A stretch of 64,000 nucleotides of DNA from an uncultured Verrucomicrobia subdivision 3 bacterium (lineage in GTDB: Bacteria > Verrucomicrobiota > Verrucomicrobiia > Limisphaerales > UBA11358). The translations under genes were made by a program, and so were the position numbers. Below, in pieces: positions 7,714 to 17,078 of the stretch (the stretch's first letter is position 1; each line of letters begins with the position of its first letter). The stretch covers positions 124,001 to 188,000 of the forward strand of contig CAIQKM010000108.1 in NCBI GenBank assembly GCA_903872345.1, written 5' to 3'. The notes under the pieces are model-generated. The model did not search any database. It saw nothing but the letters and a program-made list of their open reading frames with translations, and was not told the DNA's origin.

Positions 7714-10686
7714 ATGACAAAGCATTCAGCAAGAACCGTTCCAGCCGTTATAACCAGGCCGACGTGGCGTTTACCCGCCACCGTCATGGCTATCGTGGCG
7801 GTGGTTTACCTGATAACCTTGAATTATCACGCCAACCTCTGGAATGAAGTTCAGGCAACCCGGGTATGCGGCTGGCAATGGCTGCCGTTTTTGCAACAAC
7901 CCCTGTTATACTTGTTTGAGCTTCCTTTTCACCTGCTGCCGGTGGTCTGGCGGCCGCTGGCATTGAACTTGGGGAATATGGTGCTGGCCGTGGCGGTGTT
8001 GGGACTGCTGGTGCGTTGCGTGGCGTTGTGGCCGGCCGACCGGACGCCGGATATGCGCCAATGGGAGCTGGAACCGCTGGGGATTTTGCCGGCCGGCGCC
8101 TTGGGCTGGCTGCCGCCGGTGTTTTCCGCCCTGATTCTGGGCCTGACCTTGAATTTCTGGGAACAGGCCACCTCCGCCTCCGGGGAGATGATCGACGTGC
8201 TGGTTGTGGCCTGGGTGATTTACTGTCTGCTGGAGTTCCGGCGTGAATGGGAAATGAAATGGCTCTGGCGGATGGCGGTGTCTTATGGTGTGGGCATGGT
8301 CAACAACTGGGCGTTGATTGGCCTTTTCCCCTGCCTGCTGCTGGCCTTGGCCAGCATCCATGGGTGGAAAGATTTGCTGTTGCAAGTGGCCCGGACTTTG
8401 CGGCCGATCATATATCGCAACCACAAACGGCCGGATCAAAAGTTCAAGCGCGCCCGGGTGCCCAGTTGGCGCTCGGTGGGGGTGATCTTCCTCGGTCTGC
8501 TGTTGGGCCTGCTATTGTATTTCCTGTTGCCGCTGATTTATCTGGCGACCGGCGACGGCTCATTGACCTTCTGGAAGGCTTTGCTGGCGCCGTTAAAGTC
8601 GCAACGAGCCGGACTGAACCAAATGTGGCGCTTTTTGGCCTCCGATGGCCGGGTCATGGTGCTGGCCTTCAGCTCACTGGTTCCGCTGCTGCTGGTTGCC
8701 ATCCGCTGGCGGGATGATTCCCCCAACAAGAAGCATTGGAACACCCATTGGGGGCTGCTGGGGGTCCATGTCATGGTGGCGGGAGTCTGCCTGTTGGTGC
8801 TGTTGGGAGGCGCTCTTGGGCCGGCCCAGATTCTGCCCGGCCAGCCGTTTCTGACCCACTATTTTTTATGCGCCCTCTCATTGGGTTGCTGCCTGAATTA
8901 TTTTATAAAACTGCTGCTGGGCCGGCCCAGCGGCATCGTCAACCGGCGGCGGACAGCCTGGGAGCGTCGGCTGCGGGGAATGGGCGTTATTTTGCTGCTA
9001 CTGGTTACGGTTGCGGTGCTCGCGGAAGAAGCCCGGCGCAGCGGGCAGGTGATCCGCCTGACCAATAAAACCCTGCCGGAGGATTTTTCGCGGCGCGTGC
9101 TGGGCCAACTCCCCACCGGTCCCAAGGTGCTGCTGGCGGATGACCCCGGCCTGCTGAATCTGTCCCGGCTGCTGTTGCTGGGCACCCCCGAAGGCAAAGA
9201 TACCATCTTTATCGACACCACCGCCGGGGTATGGGTGGATTATCACCGCCGCCAGGCGGAATCTTATCCCCAGCCATGGCAAAATAGTATCCTTTATGCC
9301 ACCAACCACGGAAAGCTGCCGCCCATCCTGTTGGACCGGCTGTTGAAGGATCTTTCCGCCGACCGGCAGGTATTTTACCTGCATCCCAGTGTGATCAATT
9401 GCTTTGATCATTTCCAAATGCAGAGCGCCGGTTTTTGTTATGAGCTGACCTTGCGTTCGACCAACGCCCCGGCCAAAGTCAACCCCGCCGTCAATGACCG
9501 GGCCTGGGCGGAGTTTGAGCAGCAACTGATGCCCCAGCTGACCAATGTCATTGAAATCGTCCAGCCGCAGATCTCCAAGGGGCATCGGAAAGGCCGGCTG
9601 TCACGTTTGATCAAGCCGCGCGAAGCCTACGATGTCACCTCCGCCTTTTTTTCCCATTACTATTCGAGCGAAGCGAATGCGCGGGGCGTGGAGCTGCAGA
9701 TGGCGGGGCGCTGGGCGGATGCCGCCCGGTCGTTTGCCAATGCGCTCAATCTGAACCCGAACAATTACGTCGCCCAATTGAACCTGGATTTCAACGCCCG
9801 CCACCAGGCGGGTACGGAAAGCGCCACCAACAGCGCGGGGTTGGAGCTGGGAGCCTACCGCAATATTGAGCAGGAGGTGGGGCTGTGCGGCCCGATTGAC
9901 GAACCGTTCAACCGCATCACGCTGGGCAATTATTGCGCCAAAAACAAACTGCCGTTTCACGCCATGGACCAGTTCCAGCGGGTCTATGAACTGCAGCCGG
10001 AAAATTGGGGGGCCAAACTCTGGCTGGCCAGCCTGAATCTCAATGCGGGCCGTCCGGTCGCCGCGCTCCAGGTTTTGCGCGAGGTCCGGCAGATTTTGAG
10101 CACCAACGGCTACCTGGCAAATTACGTGGTAAATCTTGATGTGATCGAAGCCCAGGCCGATCTGGTGCTGACCAACAAGGCGGCGGCCACGGCGGCGTTG
10201 GGTGATGCCATCGATTCGTCCCATGGCGATCCCAAACTGATGGCCGACGCCATTCAGGCCCTGTGGCAGGCCGGACTCAAGGATGAGGCGCGCGATTTGA
10301 TGGATCACCTGGTGCAGCAACATCCCGCCAGTGCGCCGGTTTATACCATGCGCGGGCTGGTGTTTCTGCAAATGGGCAAACTGGAAGAAGCCGACAAGGA
10401 TTTGTCGCAGGCCCTCATCCTGGATCCCAAAAACCAGATCGTCCGTTTCAAGCGCGGTTATGTGCGGGTGCAGATGAAGCAGTATGACGCGGCCCAGGCG
10501 GACTTTGAATCCATGCTCCAAAGCTCCACCAACGCGTTTCCGGCGTATTTTGCAATGGCCCAGATTTCACGTGCGAAAAATGATCTGACCAAGGCAAAAG
10601 CGCAGTTGGAATCCTACCTGCAATACGCCAGCACCAACTCGCCGGACTACAACGCGGCCATGGAGCAATTGAAAGGCCTGCAATAG
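7714..10686 (+). CDS. DUF2723/GT117-like polytopic membrane protein with C-terminal TPRs
   Basis: A 990-residue protein. The N-terminal half (about 22-450) has roughly ten hydrophobic segments and the DUF2723-like loop LTLNFWEQATSASGEMIDV, the region that carries the family signature in TMEM260/GT117 proteins. The middle part (about 450-640) is soluble. From about 660 to the end it is built of TPRs (for example APVYTMRGLVFLQMGKLEEADKDLSQA, listed here in two pieces: APVYTMRGLVFLQMG and KLEEADKDLSQA). GT117 members are proposed protein O-mannosyltransferases that use lipid-linked sugars, so glycosylation of exported proteins is a reasonable guess given the many large exported proteins nearby. 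Not proven from sequence. It is transcribed alone and followed by a hairpin. Confidence 0.75.
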   Translation: MTKHSARTVPAVITRPTWRLPATVMAIVAVVYLITLNYHANLWNEVQATRVCGWQWLPFLQQPLLYLFELPFHLLPVVWRPLALNLGNMVLAVAVLGLLVRCVALWPADRTPDMRQWELEPLGILPAGALGWLPPVFSALILGLTLNFWEQATSASGEMIDVLVVAWVIYCLLEFRREWEMKWLWRMAVSYGVGMVNNWALIGLFPCLLLALASIHGWKDLLLQVARTLRPIIYRNHKRPDQKFKRARVPSWRSVGVIFLGLLLGLLLYFLLPLIYLATGDGSLTFWKALLAPLKSQRAGLNQMWRFLASDGRVMVLAFSSLVPLLLVAIRWRDDSPNKKHWNTHWGLLGVHVMVAGVCLLVLLGGALGPAQILPGQPFLTHYFLCALSLGCCLNYFIKLLLGRPSGIVNRRRTAWERRLRGMGVILLLLVTVAVLAEEARRSGQVIRLTNKTLPEDFSRRVLGQLPTGPKVLLADDPGLLNLSRLLLLGTPEGKDTIFIDTTAGVWVDYHRRQAESYPQPWQNSILYATNHGKLPPILLDRLLKDLSADRQVFYLHPSVINCFDHFQMQSAGFCYELTLRSTNAPAKVNPAVNDRAWAEFEQQLMPQLTNVIEIVQPQISKGHRKGRLSRLIKPREAYDVTSAFFSHYYSSEANARGVELQMAGRWADAARSFANALNLNPNNYVAQLNLDFNARHQAGTESATNSAGLELGAYRNIEQEVGLCGPIDEPFNRITLGNYCAKNKLPFHAMDQFQRVYELQPENWGAKLWLASLNLNAGRPVAALQVLREVRQILSTNGYLANYVVNLDVIEAQADLVLTNKAAATAALGDAIDSSHGDPKLMADAIQALWQAGLKDEARDLMDHLVQQHPASAPVYTMRGLVFLQMGKLEEADKDLSQALILDPKNQIVRFKRGYVRVQMKQYDAAQADFESMLQSSTNAFPAYFAMAQISRAKNDLTKAKAQLESYLQYASTNSPDYNAAMEQLKGLQ

Positions 10687-10690
10687 GGTT

Positions 10691-10721
10691 GGGCGGAACC
10701 TGAACCGGCCGGATTCCGCCC
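10691..10721 (+). terminator. GC-rich hairpin downstream of the GT117-like gene
   Basis: GGGCGGAA (10691-10698) pairs perfectly with TTCCGCCC (10714-10721) around a 15-base loop, starting 4 bases after the stop codon. No T-run follows directly, so it may be a weak or factor-assisted terminator or an mRNA-stabilising hairpin. Confidence 0.4.
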
Positions 10722-10791
10722 GCCGAAGCAGTTGCACATTTTTGTGAATTAAGCGCTTGCGCCAATCCCGTCATCCCGCTATCTCACCGGG

Positions 10792-11043
10792 ATGGATTCG
10801 CGGGAAGCACTGATTGTACTGAACATGATTGAAGGGGTGGGCCCCGTTCGCACCCGCTCGCTGCTCGAACATTTTGGCGAGGCGCCCAAAATTCTGGCGG
10901 CCTAGGCCGCCCGGATTGCCACTGGGGAAAAGACCGTGGATCTGGCCGGCGAATTGAAACGGATCCAAGACTTCGGCTGCCACGTGCTGATCGGGTCGAA
11001 TGACAATTATCCGGCTTCGTTGCGTGAGATTTATGATCCCCCA
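10792..11043 (+). pseudogene. dprA: Decayed 5' fragment of dprA
   Basis: Starts with ATG and encodes MDSREALIVLNMIEGVGPV, nearly the same as the first residues of the intact dprA at 14804. It continues RTRSLLEHFGEAPKILAA, meets an in-frame TAG at about 10903, then resumes in the same frame with EKTVDLAGELKRIQDFGCHV and LIGSNDNYPASLREIYDPP, matching DprA up to about residue 100. About 14 codons are missing at the stop, covering the segment that corresponds to SKSDLLRVRNIGEDT in the intact copy. Similarity stops at 11043, and upstream of the ATG the two copies are unrelated. The two copies bracket the RCC1/Ig gene. Confidence 0.9.
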
Positions 11044-11131
11044 TGGTACGGCAGGTTCTAATTTCAATACTCTTTTGCGCCCAAAGAAGCGCGATATTTC
11101 GGCCTGGAAAAGGCGCGGAATGTTGCATGGA

Positions 11132-11217
11132 TGGCAAGACTTGCCAGACGATGGATCAAATTCTCAAACCGCCCGAACTCCGTTGCCAGTTGGAGAACGG
11201 CAAGGTTGTCTTGCCGT
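11132..11217. repeat. Pair of related short hairpins upstream of the RCC1/Ig gene
   Basis: Two inverted repeats with the same core lie 50 bp apart: TGGCAAG-A-CTTGCCA at 11132-11146 and ACGGCAAG-GTTGT-CTTGCCGT at 11197-11217. They lie between the dprA fragment and the next gene. They may be protein-binding sites or remnants of a REP-like element. Confidence 0.5.
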
Positions 11218-11257
11218 GCAAGCTAAGAAGAATGTTGCATTAATTCATTATTCAATT

Positions 11258-14200
11258 ATGGTGCATCTAATCATGCATGCGATTGCAAATAGTGGAGTTG
11301 GGCGACGTCTTTGTCCTCATGGCATGGCCATCACGATTGCGCTCCTGGGCATGAACTTTTTTGCTTTCCCGGCATTGTGTGCAAGTTATGTGGTCGTATG
11401 GGGGCAAAACGATTACGGTCAGCTCTCGCCTCCGGCGGGCTTGACCAATGTAATATCGCTTTCTTCAGGTACCAGTGACAGCCAGGTTGACAGTTGCATT
11501 ACGAGTGACGGTCAGGTGGTGGTTTGGGGCTGTTGCAGCAGCCGCACGATGATTCCGGCCGGCGTGAGTAATATGACCGCAGCCGCTTCCGGTTATACCC
11601 AAATGCTGGGATTAAAAAACAATGGTTCCGTTCTGGCCTGGGGGGATAATCCCTATGGTGAACTCAACGTCCCCGCGAATCTCACCAACGCAATGATGAT
11701 AGCGGCTGGGAGCTATCACTGCCTCGCCTTACAAAGCAATGGCACAGTGGCGGCCTGGGGGTATTCCGACAGTAGAATTGCCGTGCCATCGAACCTGACA
11801 AACGTTATATCAATTGGCGCGAGTTACAATAACAGCCTCGCCCTCAAAGGCGACGGAACACTCGTCATGTGGGGTCCGGTTGGCGTGGGCACGACACCGC
11901 CGGCGAATCTTACCAACGTCGCTGCCATATCCGGAACTTTTCTTGCCTTAAAGAAAGATGGCGCGGTGGTGGCGTGGGGAGACAGTTCCGGCCAAATGAA
12001 CCCTCCGCTTGGGCTGACAAACGTCGTGGCAATCGCGGGAAATGGCGGACATAACCTGGCGCTCAAGAGCAACGGCACCATTGTTGCGTGGGGTTACGGT
12101 CCATATGGTGAAACCAATATACCGCCCGGAATGTCAAACGTCACGGCCATTGCCGTTTCCGGGAATACCAGTCTGGCGATTGTAACCAGAAACGATGGTT
12201 TGCCTGTAGTTACTAGCCATCCCGCTTCCCAAACGGTCTATAGTGGCGCCTCCGTAACATTTAACGCCTTGGCTCAAGGACTGCCATCCCCGGGTTACCA
12301 ATGGCAATTGAACTCCACCAATCTGCCCGGCGCCAATGGCAGTTCATTGACCATAACCAACGCCCAGCTTGCCAACGGTGGCCTCTATCACCTGATCGCC
12401 ACCAATACCTTGGGCAGCGCCAGAAGCCTTGATGCTACGCTCACCGTAAACCTTTCTTCGCCAATTATCGTATTCCCCCCTCAAAACCAGACGGTGATAG
12501 CAGGAACGACGGCGACTCTGTCAATGCCCTTCCCTGCCACGGGTTCATTGCCACTCAGTTATCAATGGCAATTCAATAATTCCAATCTACCGGGAGCGAC
12601 CAACGCTTCACTTGTACTGCCAAATGTTCAGTCTAGCAACCAAGGCAATTTTCGCCTGGTCATCACCAACCCATATGGTCGGCTTACCACCTCCAATGCT
12701 TACCTCACGGTGATTGACCTCGGTACGGCTTTAAGCGCGCCGGACTTGACTTGGACCACGGACGGAAATCAGCCTTGGCTGCCAATTTATACCGTTAATC
12801 AGAATGCAAATTATGCCTATGTGGCGCGCAGCGGTGCCATCACCAATAACCAGATTTCGGCCCTGCACACCAGCGTCACCGGTCCTGGCCAATTGGCATT
12901 TTGGTGGCATGTCTCCTCGCAGCCGGTTGTTGATTATCTTAGCTTCGCCATTGATGGAGCCGAGCAGGCGCGCGTTTCAGGCGAATCTGGATGGCAATCC
13001 CAGACTTATTATTTGGGAACCGGCGTGCATGATTTGACATGGCTCTACGCCAAAGGCGCGGCCGGAAGTGGTGGACAGGATGCGGCTTTTCTGGATACCG
13101 TCAGTTATTCCGTGGGAGTGACATTTCCCGGCATTTCCAACCAGCCAGCCAGCCAGGCGACACCACAAGGATCGAATATCCTCTTTTCAGTCTCCGCGTT
13201 CGGCACACCACCGCTCAGCTACCAATGGCAGCGAAACGGAACCAATCTCATCGGTGCCACCAACTCTTTTCTGGTATTGACCAATGTTCAGCCTGGAGAC
13301 ACCGGTGCCTACCGTGTGGAGGTCAATAATGCCTACAATAGCGTCACGAGTTCAAACGCCAACCTGAATGTTTTCCAGTTTGTTGGAGCACCGCAACCGC
13401 AAGACGCATTGGATCGATGGTATTTTCGCAATCCGAGCCTGGTGAACCGCGTTCGTTTTGCCGGCAATCTGTTTTTTGGGCTCGGACCCAATGGCCTTCT
13501 CCTGACCTCGCCCGACGGGGCGGTTTGGACAGTGCAAAATTCAGGTACCACCAATTCTTTGCTTGGTGTTGCCTACGGCACCTTGTTCCCAAATAACTTG
13601 TATGTCGTAGTGGGTGGCAACGGAACCATCCTGACTTCCACAAATGGAACTAATTGGAAATCGGTCGTCACCACGAGTCTGAATTTGAATGACGTGGCGT
13701 GGAACGGAAGCACGTTCGTAGCCGTGGCCACGGCCAGTTCCGCGGGGCAACCAAACGTCTTTTATTCTGCCAACGGTGCAAGCTGGTCGGGAAGTTCTTT
13801 CCCGAGCAACCCGGATACTGGTTTCCCCTTTGCGTGTAAAGCCATCGGAGTTTCGGGCGGCTACTTCATTACGGCCGGGGGCTCAATGTTTGCCGACTAT
13901 ATTTGGCGAAGCGCAAACGGATCCAGTTGGCAAAACGTCGGTTTTTCGGACGCCGTGGTGAACGCAATCGCCCAGGGCAACGGAACCGCGATGGTCGTTG
14001 GCTTGGAAGGTTGGCCACGGGTTTCCATAAATCAGGGCGCAAGTTGGTTCCCCAGCGTCACCTCGACCAATTCCTATCCCGATACGGTGACCGATGTGGC
14101 ATTTGGCAATGGCACCTTTTTGGTGGCACGCGGTTACGGGTTCTTTACCACCCAGAACGGCACTAATTGGTACAGTCGCAATCCTTTCTCAGACGCAAAT

Positions 14201-14509
14201 ACTTATAGTATAGCCTACGGCAACAGCACGTTCGTTGTCGCGTATGCGGGTGGTGTTTACCCGTCTGGCATCTATCAGTCGGCGCCTGTGAACGTCCCGA
14301 TTATTACTTTTGGCCTTCAAACGATCCCCCCAACCGTGACTTTGAGCATCTCCGGCGCAGCCGGCCAAACGTACCGCGTTCAATCTTCTTCAAATCTCCA
14401 AACGTGGGCGGACTGCTATATTTATACGAACAGCGGTTCAATTATTCAGTTTACAGATACATTTAGCCCATTTTTGCCGGAACTCTTTTACCGGGTGAAA
14501 AGCCCTTGA
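11258..14509 (+). CDS. Large exported RCC1-repeat / Ig-like / beta-propeller protein
   Basis: About 1083 residues. A hydrophobic export signal is visible near the N terminus (MAITIALLGMNFFAFPALCA). Residues about 45-310 contain seven RCC1-like repeats (pattern VVAWG...PPxxLTNV). Ig-like domains follow at about 316-400, 410-495 and 626-710, with the YQWQxNxTNLxGA motif typical of Pedosphaera-type exported proteins. Between them (about 500-620) lies a jelly-roll-like segment. About 711-1000 has BNR/propeller-like repeats (NGTNWxS), and the tail RVQSSSNLQTWAD is a common C-terminal module of these proteins. It is probably a surface or secreted adhesion or carbohydrate-binding protein; no catalytic motif is seen. 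The start at 11258 is preferred because the frame further upstream overlaps the dprA fragment. Confidence 0.8.
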   Translation: MVHLIMHAIANSGVGRRLCPHGMAITIALLGMNFFAFPALCASYVVVWGQNDYGQLSPPAGLTNVISLSSGTSDSQVDSCITSDGQVVVWGCCSSRTMIPAGVSNMTAAASGYTQMLGLKNNGSVLAWGDNPYGELNVPANLTNAMMIAAGSYHCLALQSNGTVAAWGYSDSRIAVPSNLTNVISIGASYNNSLALKGDGTLVMWGPVGVGTTPPANLTNVAAISGTFLALKKDGAVVAWGDSSGQMNPPLGLTNVVAIAGNGGHNLALKSNGTIVAWGYGPYGETNIPPGMSNVTAIAVSGNTSLAIVTRNDGLPVVTSHPASQTVYSGASVTFNALAQGLPSPGYQWQLNSTNLPGANGSSLTITNAQLANGGLYHLIATNTLGSARSLDATLTVNLSSPIIVFPPQNQTVIAGTTATLSMPFPATGSLPLSYQWQFNNSNLPGATNASLVLPNVQSSNQGNFRLVITNPYGRLTTSNAYLTVIDLGTALSAPDLTWTTDGNQPWLPIYTVNQNANYAYVARSGAITNNQISALHTSVTGPGQLAFWWHVSSQPVVDYLSFAIDGAEQARVSGESGWQSQTYYLGTGVHDLTWLYAKGAAGSGGQDAAFLDTVSYSVGVTFPGISNQPASQATPQGSNILFSVSAFGTPPLSYQWQRNGTNLIGATNSFLVLTNVQPGDTGAYRVEVNNAYNSVTSSNANLNVFQFVGAPQPQDALDRWYFRNPSLVNRVRFAGNLFFGLGPNGLLLTSPDGAVWTVQNSGTTNSLLGVAYGTLFPNNLYVVVGGNGTILTSTNGTNWKSVVTTSLNLNDVAWNGSTFVAVATASSAGQPNVFYSANGASWSGSSFPSNPDTGFPFACKAIGVSGGYFITAGGSMFADYIWRSANGSSWQNVGFSDAVVNAIAQGNGTAMVVGLEGWPRVSINQGASWFPSVTSTNSYPDTVTDVAFGNGTFLVARGYGFFTTQNGTNWYSRNPFSDANTYSIAYGNSTFVVAYAGGVYPSGIYQSAPVNVPIITFGLQTIPPTVTLSISGAAGQTYRVQSSSNLQTWADCYIYTNSGSIIQFTDTFSPFLPELFYRVKSP

Positions 14510-14803
14510 ACTATCCCGGTTTTCTGAAGCCGCGCCAGTCAGGCCTCACTGCTGATACAAACGCGTGACTGACATAAAACCCTGTTTCAGGGACACCTTG
14601 TGTAGGCACTGTATCCCTCCGCGTTTTTTCCATAAACGGGACATGGAGAACTGACAATATAATTTTCAGCATTGAATCTTTGCCCATGTCTTGAAACCAG
14701 GATCTCAAATCAAATCTGCCCGTTCCCCTTTTTGTTTTTATTCGTGTCCATTTGCGGTTAAAATTTTTCTTGCCCCCTCGCGCGCAAGGGGTTATCAAAC
14801 GTC
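14510..14803. other. Noncoding gap before dprA
   Basis: These 294 bp contain no convincing gene. Near the end (14741-14764) is a TTCGTGTCCATTTGCGGTTA string. Related wording recurs at about 33246-33270 and 33476-33488 in other intergenic DNA of this window, so it may be part of a dispersed short repeat. Confidence 0.4.
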
Positions 14804-15913
14804 ATGGATTCGCGGGAAGCACTAGTGGCATTGAACATGATCGAAGGGGTCGGGCCGGTGCGCGCCCGTTCACTGATCGATTTTTTTGGCGACGCGCCCA
14901 AAATCCTTTCCGCCTCCAAATCAGACCTCCTCCGGGTCCGCAACATCGGCGAGGACACGGCTGAAAACATCGCGAACTGGGAAAAATCCGTGGACCTTGC
15001 CGGCGAACTCAAACGCATCGCGGATTACGGCTGCCACGTCCTGATTTCTACGGATGAAAATTATCCCGCCTCTCTCCGCGAAATATACGACCCGCCGCTG
15101 GTTCTCTATGTGAAAGGCGAACTCACCACGCGGGATAAAAATGGCATTGCCATGGTCGGTTCCCGGCTGACCACCCCCTACGGCATCGAAACGGCGCGGA
15201 AGCTGGCCTACCAACTGGCTTATCTCGGCGTTACCGTGGTGAGCGGCGGGGCGCGGGGCATCGACACGGCGGCGCATCAGGGAGCCTTGAGCGCCAAGGG
15301 CCGGACGATCGCCGTGTTGGGGACGGGCATTAATCTGGTCTGGCCGCCGGAGAATGCCGAATTGTATGCCCGCATCGCCGCCAACGGCGCGGTCATTACC
15401 CAGTTTCCCTTCAACCGGCCGGCGGACAAGCAGATGTTTCCCATCCGCAATCGCATCGTCGCCGGCATGACCCTCGGCACGTTGGTGGTGGAGGCCAACC
15501 TCTCGAGCGGCGCGCTCATCACCGCCAATTTTGCCATCGAATACGGCCGGCAGGTGTTTGCCGTGCCCGGGCGGATTGATTCGCCCCGCAGCAAGGGCTG
15601 TCATGAACTCATCAAAAAAGGCGCCAAGCTGTGTGAAGGGGCCGAGGACGTGCTCAGCGAATTCGAGTACCTGTTTCCGGCCAGCAACAAGCCGCCGTCC
15701 GCCGGGGAAACCGGCGTGTTGCCGGCGCTCGAACTGTCGGCCAATGAACAGAAGGTATATGACGCGGTGACCGCCGGCGAGGAAAGCACCATAGATGAAG
15801 TGATCCGCGCGGCGGGGCTGCCCAGTTCAACCGTGAGCGTGGCCTTGCTGGGACTGGAAATGAAACGGCTGGTACGGCAACTGCCGGGTAAATTGTTTGT
15901 GCGAAATCAATAG
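14804..15913 (+). CDS. dprA: DNA-processing protein DprA (Smf)
   Basis: 369 residues with the usual three parts: an N-terminal SAM/HhH-like region (about 1-75), the Rossmann-like DprA core (about 75-295; VGSRLTTPYGIETARKLAY, VSGGARGIDTAAHQGAL, FPIRNRIVAG, GRIDSPRSKGCHELI) and a C-terminal winged-helix DprA_WH-like part (about 310-369). DprA loads RecA onto incoming single-stranded DNA during natural transformation. Only this copy is intact; a broken 5' fragment lies 4 kb upstream. It appears to be transcribed alone. Confidence 0.95.
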   Translation: MDSREALVALNMIEGVGPVRARSLIDFFGDAPKILSASKSDLLRVRNIGEDTAENIANWEKSVDLAGELKRIADYGCHVLISTDENYPASLREIYDPPLVLYVKGELTTRDKNGIAMVGSRLTTPYGIETARKLAYQLAYLGVTVVSGGARGIDTAAHQGALSAKGRTIAVLGTGINLVWPPENAELYARIAANGAVITQFPFNRPADKQMFPIRNRIVAGMTLGTLVVEANLSSGALITANFAIEYGRQVFAVPGRIDSPRSKGCHELIKKGAKLCEGAEDVLSEFEYLFPASNKPPSAGETGVLPALELSANEQKVYDAVTAGEESTIDEVIRAAGLPSSTVSVALLGLEMKRLVRQLPGKLFVRNQ

Positions 15914-16037
15914 GCGGGTTGCCGCATTCGCCGAAGCATACACCTTCCACCGGGCAATGTTACCGGCAAAATTCCGACTTAATCCCGCTCTCCGGCGGTT
16001 AATCGCTTGACTCCCTTCGCCAAAGAGCTAGAACCAC

Positions 16038-17078
16038 ATGAAGCTTATGGCAAATTACAACATCATCGGGGGCGACGGCAAGGAATACGGTCCGGTTACC
16101 GAGGCCGAAATCCGGCAATGGATTGCCGAGGGCCGGCTGAATGCCGCGTCCCAGGCCAAGGCGGAGAGCGACAGCGAATGGCGTTCGCTCGGGATTTTCC
16201 CGGAGTTTGCCGGCGCCTTTTCGGCTGCATCCGGTCCCGCCCCCATCGCCGAAGACCCCGGCGTCTTGAATGAGGGCGACTACGAACTGGACGTTTTCGG
16301 CAGCATCAGCCGGGGTTGGGAAATATTTAAGAACAATCTGGGTACGCTGGTCGGCGCCGGAGTGGTTTATCTGGCCCTCTTGATCGCCACCTATCTGGCA
16401 GTTTCCCTGGTCACCAGACTGCTGTCGGGCGGTTCAGATCCGGCCACCTTGATGAGCCCGGCCTATCAGGCGGCCAACCTGATGGTTCAGATTTTTCTGG
16501 TTCCCCTGGTGCAAGGACCGCTGGTGGCGGGATTTTATTTTCTCATTCTTAAAGTCATCCGGGAACAGCCCGTGGGCGTCGGCGATCTGTTCGCCGGCTT
16601 CCAAAGAAGTTTTGCCCCGTCTTACCTGTGCGCCATGCTGGTCGCCTTGGTGGCCGGGTTGAGCTTTCTGCCGTTCAACTGGGTCTGCAATTCCAAGCTG
16701 GCCCCGGTATTGGAGCAGATGCAGCACACCCAGCCGGATCAAATGAAGGATATGGTCCGGCAGGTGTTCGAAATATTCCTGAACAGTTTCCCGGTTTTCT
16801 TCCTCTGCTGCCTGCCGGCGATCTTTTTTGCAGTGAACTGGTTTTTTGCCCTGGCTCTGACCGCTGACCGGCAATTGACGGCCGGAGCCGCGCTCAAAAC
16901 CAGTTGGAAGATGGTCATGCGCCACTGGTGGCAGATTTTCGGGCTCATCGTGCTGGTAGGGTTGCTCAACGTCGCCGGGCTCTTTATGTGTTGCGTCGGG
17001 TTGCTCTTTACCATTCCGCTGGGAATGACCGCGACGATGGTGGCCTATGAAGTCATATTCACCCGCAAAAAAGCTTAG
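16038..17078 (+). CDS. GYF_2-domain (DUF4339) multi-pass membrane protein
   Basis: 346 residues. The N terminus (about 4-60) is a GYF_2/DUF4339-like domain (YGPVTEAEIRQWIAEGRL), a small module thought to bind proline-rich peptides. From about 90 it is a membrane protein with roughly six segments and a conserved-looking LKTSWKMVMRHWWQIFGL loop, similar in layout to DUF975-like integral membrane proteins. Either the ATG at 16038 or the one at 16047 could start it; the second begins the domain more closely. It overlaps the next gene by 32 bp, which suggests coupled expression. Function unknown. Confidence 0.75.
   Translation: MKLMANYNIIGGDGKEYGPVTEAEIRQWIAEGRLNAASQAKAESDSEWRSLGIFPEFAGAFSAASGPAPIAEDPGVLNEGDYELDVFGSISRGWEIFKNNLGTLVGAGVVYLALLIATYLAVSLVTRLLSGGSDPATLMSPAYQAANLMVQIFLVPLVQGPLVAGFYFLILKVIREQPVGVGDLFAGFQRSFAPSYLCAMLVALVAGLSFLPFNWVCNSKLAPVLEQMQHTQPDQMKDMVRQVFEIFLNSFPVFFLCCLPAIFFAVNWFFALALTADRQLTAGAALKTSWKMVMRHWWQIFGLIVLVGLLNVAGLFMCCVGLLFTIPLGMTATMVAYEVIFTRKKA

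Noticed and set aside
11000..11257. N-terminal extension of the RCC1/Ig protein
   Set aside because: This part of the frame crosses the end of the dprA fragment in another frame and contains no signal-like sequence; the start at 11258 is followed by a plausible export signal.
14511..14798. 95-codon leftward frame between the RCC1/Ig gene and dprA
   Set aside because: Basic, low-complexity wording with no motif, no start context, and it includes a dispersed intergenic repeat string.
16007..16034. Sigma-70 promoter before the GYF gene (TTGACT, 16 bp, TAGAAC)
   Set aside because: The -10 would end only 3 bp before the first ATG, so it would fit only a leaderless transcript from the second ATG; too weak to list.
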